Of a stretch of DNA of 16,120 nucleotides, positions 6,474 through 13,596 are shown one piece after another; the first letter of the stretch is position 1, and each line of letters opens with the position of its first letter. Below the pieces are notes generated by a model that saw nothing but the letters and a program-made list of their open reading frames with translations, was not told where the DNA came from and did not search any database. The translations under genes were made by a program, and so were the position numbers. Source of the stretch: Clostridia bacterium (lineage in GTDB: Bacteria > Bacillota > Clostridia > Oscillospirales > CAG-272); NCBI GenBank assembly GCA_900753285.1, contig CAADYN010000305.1, positions 1 through 16,120 of the forward strand, written 5' to 3'.

Positions 6474-7624
6474 AGTGTCCCAACTGCGGCAGAGACAACG
6501 AGGATGGCGGAAAGTTCTGCAAATACTGCGGCTGTCCTCTGAATGCCGAATATCCTCCGCCGTACTACAGCATTAACATGAATCCTCCCGAGTCGGAGAA
6601 AAAGCGTAAATTCAAGGCAAGACTTCGCGCGGTGCTTGTTTCGGTGCTGTTCGTATTCCTGCTCTTCGGGTGTCAGTCATGCGTCACCTCCGGCTATACG
6701 TTCTCCCTGATGAGCGGTATGTCTGCAAAGGACTTTGCTTCCTCTGAATCGGTTGCGGCGCTCTACGAGGAAATACTCGCCAAGGTCACGGACAAAACCA
6801 CGATGATACTGTTCATAGCGAACCTGCTCACTGTGTTCATCGTGTGCCTTCTCTTCCGCATGAGGAGAAAGAACCCGCGCAGTGAGGTTTCCGCATACGC
6901 CGTGAATCCGCTCAGAGTACCGACCTTCGCACTGTTCGGCATAGCTATGAATGTATTCATCTCGATAACGATATCGCTCATTCCGTTTTCCGAGTCCGTT
7001 GTCGACAGCTTCAACAGCACCTACGCCGGAATCGAAAACGTGTCAAGCGCGTCCGAGCTTATCTTCTCCGTGTTGAGCGTCGCCATCGTCACCGGAATCA
7101 CGGAAGAGCTAATTTTCCGCGGAATCTCGATGAAAAGGCTCGTTCCCGCTTTCGGAAAAGTCCCGTCAGTCATAATAACCGGGCTGATATTCGGTCTTGC
7201 ACACGGTACACCCATCGCCATCGGATACGCGTTTCTCATAGGGCTCCTGTTCGGATACATGTACGTCTCATACGGGTCGATAGTTCCGAGCGTCGTGTGC
7301 CATATTTTCTTTAACATGACCTCGTTCCTCCTACCGTATGTGCCCGACTATTCGCTCATATTCCTCTACATCATCTCCGCCGCGCTCATCATACTTCTCT
7401 CGTACCGTATGTTCGTGCGCCATCCCGTTTTCTCGGATATAGTTTACGACCGCGACAACGTAATAAAGCCGATAAACGAGCATGAGAGGGAGATAATCTC
7501 CACGCTGAAGTCAAAGCAGATGAGCGGGGATATCGACAGCGAGGAAATGCTCACCCTCATGGAGGACTGGGAGAAGAACCGCCGCGAGGAAAAGGAAAAC
7601 AAACGAAAAAGCAATAAAAAATAA
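6470..7624 (+). CDS. CPBP-family intramembrane glutamic endopeptidase (metalloprotease) with N-terminal zinc ribbon
   Basis: This 384-residue membrane protein belongs to the CPBP (CAAX protease and bacteriocin-processing, ABI) family. A zinc ribbon opens it: Cys3 and Cys6 (CPNC), Cys17 and Cys20 (CKYC). A hydrophobic segment at about 51-68 follows, then another at 111-128 and a multi-span core from about 150 to 311. The family motifs are present: EExxxR as Glu212, Glu213 and Arg217, FGLAH with His245, and HxxxN as His278 and Asn282, so the protease site looks intact. A charged cytoplasmic tail (about 335-384) ends in a lysine-rich run. The GTG start overlaps the cysE stop by 4 nt and has a GGGAGG ribosome site 10 nt upstream; cysS follows after 17 nt. 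Substrate is unknown; its place inside a cysteine operon is not explained by known function. Confidence 0.9.
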   Translation: MKCPNCGRDNEDGGKFCKYCGCPLNAEYPPPYYSINMNPPESEKKRKFKARLRAVLVSVLFVFLLFGCQSCVTSGYTFSLMSGMSAKDFASSESVAALYEEILAKVTDKTTMILFIANLLTVFIVCLLFRMRRKNPRSEVSAYAVNPLRVPTFALFGIAMNVFISITISLIPFSESVVDSFNSTYAGIENVSSASELIFSVLSVAIVTGITEELIFRGISMKRLVPAFGKVPSVIITGLIFGLAHGTPIAIGYAFLIGLLFGYMYVSYGSIVPSVVCHIFFNMTSFLLPYVPDYSLIFLYIISAALIILLSYRMFVRHPVFSDIVYDRDNVIKPINEHEREIISTLKSKQMSGDIDSEEMLTLMEDWEKNRREEKENKRKSNKK

Positions 7625-7641
7625 CATAAAGGACAAACAAA

Positions 7642-9120
7642 ATGAAGCTGTACAATTCACTTACACATACAAAAGACGAATTTGTTACCCATGATCCCGG
7701 CAAATGCACAATGTACACCTGCGGTCCTACGGTATACCACTTCGCGCACATCGGAAATCTCCGCTCATACATCATGGAGGACGTGCTTGAAAAATACCTC
7801 CGCCACACGGGACTTGACGTAAAGCGCTGCATGAACATAACGGACGTAGGACACCTCACAAGCGACGCCGACACGGGTGAAGACAAGATGCTCAAGGGGG
7901 CAAAGCGCGAGCACAAGACCGTCATGGAAATTGCAAAGTTCTACACCGACGCGTTCTTTGCCGACTGCGAGAAGCTGAACATAAAGCGCCCGGACATCGT
8001 AGTTCCCGCGACGACATATATTCCGCAGTTCATCGAGATGATACAGCGTCTTCTCGACAAGGGATATGCTTACGAGGCTGAGGGTAATATCTATTTCGAC
8101 ACATCAAAGCTCGACGAATACTATGTCTTCAACAAGCATGACGCGGAGGACCTTGAAGTAGGCGTTCGAGAGGGCGTTGAAGAGGACAAGGCTAAGCGCA
8201 ACAAGACCGACTTTGTTCTGTGGTTCACCAAATCCAAATTCGAGGATCAGGAGCTGAAATGGGACAGCCCGTGGGGAGTAGGTTATCCCGGATGGCACAT
8301 CGAATGCTCCGCTATATCCGTGAACAACCTCGGCGAATACCTTGACCTGCACTGCGGCGGTATCGACAACGCATTCCCTCATCACACAAACGAAATCGCA
8401 CAGAGTGAAGCATATCTCGGACACAAGTGGTGCTCACACTGGTTCCATGTGCTCCACCTCAACACCTCCTCCGGCAAAATGTCGAAGTCTTCCGGCAAAT
8501 TTCTCATCCTATCCCTGCTTGACGAAAAGGGATATTCTCCGATGGTGTACCGCTTCTTCTGCCTCCAGTCTCACTACAGACGCAATCTCGTGTTCTCCTA
8601 CGAGGCTATGGATTCCGCAAAGACGGCGTACAACAAGCTTATAACAAAGATAAGTGGACTGAACTTTGCCGACACAACTCCGATAGACGAGGAAAAGTAC
8701 GCCGCGCTCGAAAAAGACTTCACCGACGCTATGGATAATGATTTGAACACCGCTCTCGCCATCACATCGGTCTACAATGTATTAAAATCCGACATATGCG
8801 ACGCGGGAAAGGTTAAGCTCATCGAAGACTTTGACTCCGTTCTCTCGCTCTCCCTCATAAAGGAAGCAAAAGCCCTTGCCGCTCACCTTGCCGAAGAGAA
8901 AAAAGCCGCAGCCGCCGCTCCTACATCTCTCACCGTAACCTGCCTTACCCCGGGAGTTGACGCGGAAAAGAGAGCCGATGTCGAAAAGCTGATAAACGAC
9001 CGTGCGGACGCGAAGAAAGCGAAAGATTTTGCGACAGCCGATGCAATCCGAGACAAACTCACCGCAATGGGAGTAACGCTCAAAGACGGCAAAAACGAGG
9101 TAAAATGGGAGCTTAACTGA
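7642..9120 (+). CDS. cysS: Cysteinyl-tRNA synthetase
   Basis: This class I aminoacyl-tRNA synthetase charges tRNA-Cys with cysteine in the cytosol. The 492-residue protein carries the HIGH-type motif HIGN (36-39), zinc ligands Cys27 (YTCGPT), Cys222 (GWHIECS) and His247 with Glu251 (PHHTNEIAQSE), and the KMSKS motif at 279-283. The DALR anticodon-binding region follows, then a C-terminal end with KDFATADAIRDKL, typical of the family. An alanine- and lysine-rich linker lies at about residues 410-430. The ribosome site AAAGGA precedes the ATG. It is the last gene of the cysE operon and is followed by a strong terminator. Linking cysE and cysS places cysteine supply and its charging under one control, as in Bacillus. 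Confidence 0.98.
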   Translation: MKLYNSLTHTKDEFVTHDPGKCTMYTCGPTVYHFAHIGNLRSYIMEDVLEKYLRHTGLDVKRCMNITDVGHLTSDADTGEDKMLKGAKREHKTVMEIAKFYTDAFFADCEKLNIKRPDIVVPATTYIPQFIEMIQRLLDKGYAYEAEGNIYFDTSKLDEYYVFNKHDAEDLEVGVREGVEEDKAKRNKTDFVLWFTKSKFEDQELKWDSPWGVGYPGWHIECSAISVNNLGEYLDLHCGGIDNAFPHHTNEIAQSEAYLGHKWCSHWFHVLHLNTSSGKMSKSSGKFLILSLLDEKGYSPMVYRFFCLQSHYRRNLVFSYEAMDSAKTAYNKLITKISGLNFADTTPIDEEKYAALEKDFTDAMDNDLNTALAITSVYNVLKSDICDAGKVKLIEDFDSVLSLSLIKEAKALAAHLAEEKKAAAAAPTSLTVTCLTPGVDAEKRADVEKLINDRADAKKAKDFATADAIRDKLTAMGVTLKDGKNEVKWELN

Positions 9121-9144
9121 GCCTGTAATACAATAAAATAAAGC

Positions 9145-9184
9145 AAAAACCGCTTATGAGAAGAAAATCATAAACGGTTTTTTT
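9145..9184. terminator. Intrinsic terminator, probably bidirectional
   Basis: A 15-bp stem with one C-A mismatch, AAAAACCGCTTATGA (9145-9159) against TCATAAACGGTTTTT (9168-9182), closes an 8-nt loop and runs into seven T residues on the plus strand. It begins 24 nt after the cysS stop. On the minus strand the same stem ends in five T residues, so it can also stop the convergent operon ending at 9241. Confidence 0.9.
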
Positions 9185-9214
9185 ATGTTTTGCGATTTTT
9201 TAAGTGGGTTTAAT

Positions 9215-9251
9215 TTATCAGGTAAGTCAGAATTTACTTATCAGGTTAGTC
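9215..9251. repeat. Short direct repeat at the 3' end of the DUF6062-like gene
   Basis: TTATCAGGTAAGTC (9215-9228) recurs as TTATCAGGTTAGTC (9238-9251) with one mismatch and a 23-nt period. The second copy includes the stop codon of the minus-strand gene. It may be a small tandem duplication; no function is evident. Confidence 0.5.
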
Positions 9252-9984
9252 CATCCGACGGCTTCTTTGTGTCCTCGTGGACGTGCAGAGTTCCCGAGAG
9301 AAACAGCTTTGCCCTCTCCGGCGCGTCCTTTGCGTCTCCCCAAGGCTCGTCCTCGTAGCGGTAGTCGAATTTCTTGCAGAACCAGCTGACGTCGGCGCGG
9401 AGCTTATCGAAATACTTCTTCTCGACCTCGCTCGTCTCCTTGTAGAAGTCCGCGAATTCCTTTTTGGTAAGCCTTTCCTTTGCCGCGCGGATGTATTTTC
9501 CGTAGTGATTCAGGCAGAAATACGGTGCTTTTGACGCTTTTTCGCGGAATTTTTCATCGTTCTGCCAGAGAAGCGCCGCCGTCTCTATCATCCGCGAGAA
9601 ATTGTACTCTATCCTGTCGCAGATATAGCAGCTGTGCTCGAGCTTGTCAAGCCGTTTGGCAGCGTTGTCCGCAGTTTTTCCGATGAAAAGGGACGACATA
9701 TTTCCGTCGAGATCCTTCGCAACGCTGTCAAGGTGGCTCTCGAGCATAAGAGCAAGCGGAAGTCTCTTTCCCCTCTCAAACATAAGCGAAAGATGCTCCG
9801 GGCAGAATCCGGCTTCGTTGGTCTTGAGTCTTACGTCAGGCTCCATCATGGACGCGCCAAGAATCAAATCAAGCTCCTTGTCCTCAAGTCTGTTGTACAT
9901 CAGGCAGAACGGACAGGTGCAAAAGCCTTCCTCCTGCACTTTTTCAAACGCTTCGTTCACGGGTATGGTATAAATCTGTTCCAT
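9241..9984 (-). CDS. DUF6062-like protein with two CxxC...CxxH metal-site repeats
   Basis: This 247-residue soluble protein resembles the uncharacterised DUF6062 family of Clostridia; I assign the family from memory of its pattern. Two similar blocks are seen. The first has CTCPFC (Cys22, Cys24, Cys27) followed by FCPEH (Cys61, His64). The second has CYIC (Cys119, Cys122) followed by FCLNH (Cys157, His160). The spacing within each block (34-35 residues) suggests two duplicated zinc-binding modules, largely helical. The C-terminus has WFCKKFDYRY and the segment EPWGDAKDAPERA. There is no signal peptide or membrane segment. The ATG at 9984 has a GGAG site 6 nt upstream, and the gene is the last of the rimO-pgsA-ogg operon, 18 nt after ogg. 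Function is unknown. Confidence 0.8.
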   Translation of the reverse strand: MEQIYTIPVNEAFEKVQEEGFCTCPFCLMYNRLEDKELDLILGASMMEPDVRLKTNEAGFCPEHLSLMFERGKRLPLALMLESHLDSVAKDLDGNMSSLFIGKTADNAAKRLDKLEHSCYICDRIEYNFSRMIETAALLWQNDEKFREKASKAPYFCLNHYGKYIRAAKERLTKKEFADFYKETSEVEKKYFDKLRADVSWFCKKFDYRYEDEPWGDAKDAPERAKLFLSGTLHVHEDTKKPSDGLT

Positions 9985-10002
9985 ATTCGTCTCCGTTAAA
10001 TG

Positions 10003-10887
10003 TTACTTTTTTGTACTTTCCGAGTTTATCCATCTTTCGTGATAGAACATATACTGCTGAGCTATTCCGGCGTATTTTCCGAGGGGCTTCGGGTCAAATC
10101 CGTCCGGGAAATGCAGTGCGAGTGAACGCTTCATCCACACGTCTATCGGGAACGCCTCCGTTTTTCCGAATCCGAAAAGGAGCACGCACGAGCTTACCTT
10201 GGGTCCCACTCCCTTTATCGAGCAGAGCATATCGGTGCATTTTTCGTAGTCTTCGCACTTCGCTATATCGTCGAGCACTACCTCGCCGGTCTTGACCTTG
10301 ACTGCGGCGTCGTATATGTATCCCGCGCGGAATCCGGTTTTGAGAGCGAAAATGCCTTCTTCTCCGGCTTCCACAAGTGCGTCGGCTGTAGGAAATGCTC
10401 CGTTTTCGCCGTATCTTTCGCACAGTGCCGAGATGATTTTCTTAATTCGCGGGATGTTGTTGTTCTGCGAGATGATGAACGATATGAGCGTCTCAAACGG
10501 GTCCTGTCTCAAAATTCTTATTCCGCGACCGCTGTCCACCGCCGCCGACATTTCCGTTCTGTCACGCTCGTTTGGCATGGATTCTATTATCACGCGGTCG
10601 GCTTCGTCGTAGTCCGAGTCAAGCGAGAGATATCTCTGCCATGTTTTACCGTATTCCTCCGCCGTTGAGCCGCGCAGCTCCACCACACCTCCGCCGAGAG
10701 ACGAAAATGTTATTTTTTTGCCAAACGCAGTTCCCGTGAAGGTGTCGTCGTCTCCGTCGGGGTCAAAACGGAAAGCCTGTCCGCAGTCAAAGGTCTTATG
10801 CACGGAGAAGTTGCCGCAGTTTTCTATTCTTACGCACGGCACTCCGTCTCTTTTGTATTCGTCTTTTATTGAGGGTAAAGTAAACAT
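10003..10887 (-). CDS. ogg: 8-oxoguanine DNA glycosylase, OGG1-type
   Basis: This base-excision repair enzyme removes 8-oxoguanine opposite cytosine and has lyase activity. From the ATG at 10887 it has 294 residues. The OGG N-terminal domain includes FDCGQAFRF (residues about 33-41). The helix-hairpin-helix GVGPKV supplies the catalytic Lys230, and the glycosylase aspartate is Asp249 in FPIDVWMKR. Their 19-residue spacing equals that of human OGG1 Lys249 and Asp268. Cys234 sits at the position of OGG1 Cys253. A longer frame back to 11007 would add 40 residues that overlap pgsA and do not resemble the family; the ATG at 10887 has a GAGGG site 5 nt upstream and lies 11 nt after pgsA. Clostridial OGG1-type enzymes are known, for example in C. 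acetobutylicum. A broader alkyl-base specificity cannot be excluded. Confidence 0.9.
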   Translation of the reverse strand: MFTLPSIKDEYKRDGVPCVRIENCGNFSVHKTFDCGQAFRFDPDGDDDTFTGTAFGKKITFSSLGGGVVELRGSTAEEYGKTWQRYLSLDSDYDEADRVIIESMPNERDRTEMSAAVDSGRGIRILRQDPFETLISFIISQNNNIPRIKKIISALCERYGENGAFPTADALVEAGEEGIFALKTGFRAGYIYDAAVKVKTGEVVLDDIAKCEDYEKCTDMLCSIKGVGPKVSSCVLLFGFGKTEAFPIDVWMKRSLALHFPDGFDPKPLGKYAGIAQQYMFYHERWINSESTKK

Positions 10888-10898
10888 ATTATCCCTCT

Positions 10899-11480
10899 TT
10901 ATTTTGTCTCGCCGATGTAGGGCTTGTACGCGATGAGGTAGTCGATACCCGACCAAAGCGTCATTACCACCATAACGGCTGTCGTAACGTATGAGAGAAT
11001 GTGCCACTCGGTGAACGGCTTGAAGGGCAGGATAACAGGCTCAAGAAGCACACAGATTATGCATATCATCTGAGTGGTAGTCTTGACCTTGCCGAGCCAT
11101 GCCGCCGCGATAACAAGTCCCGCTTTGTTTGCCGCAACCATTCTCAGCGACGTCACAGCGAACTCACGGAAGATAACGATAGCGGCAGCCCACACGAACA
11201 CGGGTCTGATGTAGTCAAACTTCACGATAATGCCGAGGCAGGCTGAAATTACAAGGAACTTATCGGCAAGCGGGTCCATGAACTTACCGAAGTCGGTTAT
11301 CATGTTGTATTTGCGCGCTATTTTGCCGTCTATCATATCGGTAAGCGACACAACGGCAAAAACTGCGGCGATAATTATTCTGAGTGCGGTATCGGAAAGC
11401 GGTAACGGCACGCAGAACAGGAACAAAAACACGGGAACCATGAACATACGGAACACTGTAAGCTTATTCGGAAGATTCAT
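10899..11480 (-). CDS. pgsA: CDP-diacylglycerol--glycerol-3-phosphate 3-phosphatidyltransferase
   Basis: This integral membrane enzyme makes phosphatidylglycerol phosphate from CDP-diacylglycerol and glycerol 3-phosphate, the committed step of acidic phospholipid synthesis. The 193-residue protein has the complete CDP-alcohol phosphotransferase motif: Asp48, Asp51-Gly52, Ala55-Arg56, Gly65, Asp69 and Asp73. The N-terminus NLPNKLTVFRM and several hydrophobic spans (about 12-26, 32-47, 73-90, 93-115, 124-150 and 155-178) are typical of PgsA. An AGAGGTG ribosome site precedes the ATG at 11480. It lies 17 nt after rimO and 11 nt before ogg in one operon; rimO-pgsA linkage is common in Firmicutes. 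The length is normal for the family. Confidence 0.96.
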   Translation of the reverse strand: MNLPNKLTVFRMFMVPVFLFLFCVPLPLSDTALRIIIAAVFAVVSLTDMIDGKIARKYNMITDFGKFMDPLADKFLVISACLGIIVKFDYIRPVFVWAAAIVIFREFAVTSLRMVAANKAGLVIAAAWLGKVKTTTQMICIICVLLEPVILPFKPFTEWHILSYVTTAVMVVMTLWSGIDYLIAYKPYIGETK

Positions 11481-11497
11481 TCTGTGTCACCTCTGTT

Positions 11498-12862
11498 TTA
11501 TATATTGAGGATAGCCTCTCCGACGAGGTCATAATCCATAGCTTCGGTTATCTTAACGTCAATCATCTCGCCCTCCGCTATTCTGAGGTTCGAATTCTTT
11601 ACGCTGAACCAAATCTTGCCGTCGATATCAGCCGCTTCCGCGTAGCTTCTTCCGTAGTGTGAGCCGGCAACGGGGTCATATCCCTCGCACATTACCTTGT
11701 AGGTCTTGCCGATTCTCTTTTCGTTGAACTTTTCGCTGATTTCAAGCTGGGTCTGCATGAGGATGTCGTATCTGTCCTGCTTAACCTGCTCGTCAACCTG
11801 ATTCGGGAAGTCGTAGGCGGGAGTGTCCTCTTCTCTTGAATATGTAAACGCGCCGAAACGCTCGAACTTCGCTTCCTTGATGAACTTGCAAAGCTCCTCA
11901 AAATCCTCTTCTGTCTCGCCGGGGAAGCCAACAATCGCGGTACTTCTGAGTACGATTCCGGGAATTTCTCTGAGCTTCTTCACAGCGTCGCGTATCATAG
12001 CGGAGTCGCCGTGACGGTTCATCGCCTTGAGTACGCGGTCGGAAATATGCTGAATCGGGATGTCGATGTACTTCACAACGCGCGGATTGTCTCTGATTTC
12101 GGCAACAAGCTCGTCCGTGATTTTGTCTGGGTAGCAGTAGAGCAGGCGTATCCACGGGATGTTCGTAGCGTCGCAGATACCGCGGATAAGCTCCGGCAGC
12201 TCGTATTTTCCGTAGAGGTCGATACCGTAGGCGGAGGTGTCCTGAGCTATGATGTTAAGCTCCTTTACTCCGAGAGCGTCAAGGGAAGTTGCTTCTTCAA
12301 TGATATCCTTCATCGTGCGGCTGCGCATTTTTCCTCTTATCAGCGGGATAGCGCAGTATGTGCAGCGGTTGTTGCAGCCTTCCGCTATCTTGATGTAAGC
12401 CATGCTGTCGCCCGTTGTGAGGAGTCTCTCACCGCCGATAACGGAGCTCTCCTTGTCCTCGAAGCAGGTGTATTTGGGATAATCCTTCTTACCGAAGTTG
12501 GCTTCAATGGACTGCACCGCTTCGACAATCTTGTGTATGCTGCCGACACCGAGAAGAGCGTCAACCTCCGGCATTTCCTTGAGCACCTCGTCCTTGTATC
12601 TTTCGGCGAGACATCCGGTGACGATAATGCCCTTCAGCTTGTGGTGCTTTTTCAGCCAACCCACGTCAATTATGTTGTCGATGGATTCCTTTTTCGCGCT
12701 TTCGATGAATGCACAGGTGTTTACGATAACAATATCCGCCTCGGTTTCTTCCGGTGTGATCTCGTAGCCTGCGTCAAGAAGATGCTTGAGCATGATTTCG
12801 GTATCGCACAGGTTCTTTGAACATCCGAGGGATATGAATCCGACTTTTGTTTTGTTTGCCAT
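11498..12862 (-). CDS. rimO: Ribosomal protein S12 methylthiotransferase
   Basis: This radical-SAM enzyme with two iron-sulfur clusters adds a methylthio group to a conserved aspartate of ribosomal protein S12. The 454-residue protein has the UPF0004 domain with Cys14 (SLGCSKN), Cys50 (NTCAF) and Cys84 (TGCLAERY), the radical-SAM cluster CxxxCxxC as Cys163, Cys167 and Cys170, and a C-terminal TRAM domain. The N-terminal SLGCSKNLCDTE fits RimO better than MiaB, and GxxRSR after the CxxxCxxC motif is shared by both. An unusual cysteine (Cys19) replaces the common valine of KNLVD. The ATG at 12862 has GGAG 9 nt upstream. It is the first gene of the rimO-pgsA-ogg-DUF6062 unit, with its own promoter at 12908-12916. 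Confidence 0.95.
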   Translation of the reverse strand: MANKTKVGFISLGCSKNLCDTEIMLKHLLDAGYEITPEETEADIVIVNTCAFIESAKKESIDNIIDVGWLKKHHKLKGIIVTGCLAERYKDEVLKEMPEVDALLGVGSIHKIVEAVQSIEANFGKKDYPKYTCFEDKESSVIGGERLLTTGDSMAYIKIAEGCNNRCTYCAIPLIRGKMRSRTMKDIIEEATSLDALGVKELNIIAQDTSAYGIDLYGKYELPELIRGICDATNIPWIRLLYCYPDKITDELVAEIRDNPRVVKYIDIPIQHISDRVLKAMNRHGDSAMIRDAVKKLREIPGIVLRSTAIVGFPGETEEDFEELCKFIKEAKFERFGAFTYSREEDTPAYDFPNQVDEQVKQDRYDILMQTQLEISEKFNEKRIGKTYKVMCEGYDPVAGSHYGRSYAEAADIDGKIWFSVKNSNLRIAEGEMIDVKITEAMDYDLVGEAILNI

Positions 12863-12907
12863 TTTATAAAGCTCCGATGATTTTTATTTTATATATGTAT
12901 TCGGTTT

Positions 12908-12916
12908 ATTATAGCA
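12908..12916 (-). promoter_or_regulatory. Extended -10 promoter for the rimO operon
   Basis: The minus strand reads TGCTATAAT, a perfect extended -10, in the 89-nt gap between recX and rimO. No good -35 is seen at 16-18 nt. The predicted start is near 12901, about 40 nt before the rimO ATG. I see no clear terminator for recX in the same gap, so read-through from the recA unit is also possible. Confidence 0.55.
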
Positions 12917-12951
12917 TAAAACCGCGCGTAAAAACAGGCGATAATCAAAAA

Positions 12952-13596
12952 TTAACGTCTGTACGCACGATTTTTTACTTCTTTTATTATCTCCCCCGCC
13001 GAAAAGCCGAGTCTGACGAGCGACTGCACCGCTTTCTGCTGCTTCTCACGCGGCAGCTCTTCGATATCGGGGAATTTTCTTTCAATATTACATATAAGCG
13101 CGTCGTGAAGCTCGTTTTCGTCAAGCTCTCCCGCCGCCTCTCTCGCGTCACAGGCTGAGAATCCGTGCGACACAAGATACGACACTATCCTCTGCCGACC
13201 GTAGTGCTTTGTCCTGAGCAGCATTTCCGCGGTGTCACGGCAGGCTTTGTTGTCGTTCAGATATCCTTTTTTCTCGAGTATCTTCACGGCGTGCTCGGCG
13301 GCTTCGGGGGAATATCCCTTGTTTTTCAGCTTGTACAGGAGAGTTCTTCGGCTTCTTTGACCTATCGAGAGTATCCGCGCGGCTTCGGTGAGTGCTCCCG
13401 TTCGCTCCGAGGCGGCTTTCAGCGTGTCGTAAATGTTCTCGTCGACCTCGCTCCCCTCATCAAGCGGAAACGGCAGGCGCGACACTTCTCCGGCTGACAG
13501 CACAAACAGCTCCTCGCCCGAACCCATATCGTTTGCGGCTACAAATGTGACTTTGCCCGAGAGTCCTCTGTCGTCAATGACGGATTTAATGAACAT
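12952..13596 (-). CDS. recX: RecA regulator RecX
   Basis: RecX binds within the RecA filament groove and limits its growth and ATP hydrolysis. The 214-residue protein begins at the ATG at 13596, which has a GGAGGT site 7 nt upstream, and overlaps the end of recF by 11 nt. An N-terminal strand-rich part (about 1-60) is followed by triple-helix repeats: LLYKLKNKGYSPEAAEHAV, then YLNDNKACRDTAEMLLRTK and the family hallmark GRQRIVSYLVSHG, then QQKAVQSLVRLGFSAGEI. A frame extended to 13635 would lie further inside recF and is unlikely. Its position in the recA-recF-recX cluster supports the assignment, and translational coupling to recF is likely. Confidence 0.93.
   Translation of the reverse strand: MFIKSVIDDRGLSGKVTFVAANDMGSGEELFVLSAGEVSRLPFPLDEGSEVDENIYDTLKAASERTGALTEAARILSIGQRSRRTLLYKLKNKGYSPEAAEHAVKILEKKGYLNDNKACRDTAEMLLRTKHYGRQRIVSYLVSHGFSACDAREAAGELDENELHDALICNIERKFPDIEELPREKQQKAVQSLVRLGFSAGEIIKEVKNRAYRR

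Noticed and set aside
10888..11007. 40-residue N-terminal extension of the OGG1-type protein
   Set aside because: It overlaps pgsA out of frame, does not resemble the family, and the ATG at 10887 has its own GAGGG ribosome site.
12011..12820. Plus-strand open frame of 269 codons opposite rimO
   Set aside because: It is fully antisense to conserved RimO motifs and has no ribosome site or family resemblance.
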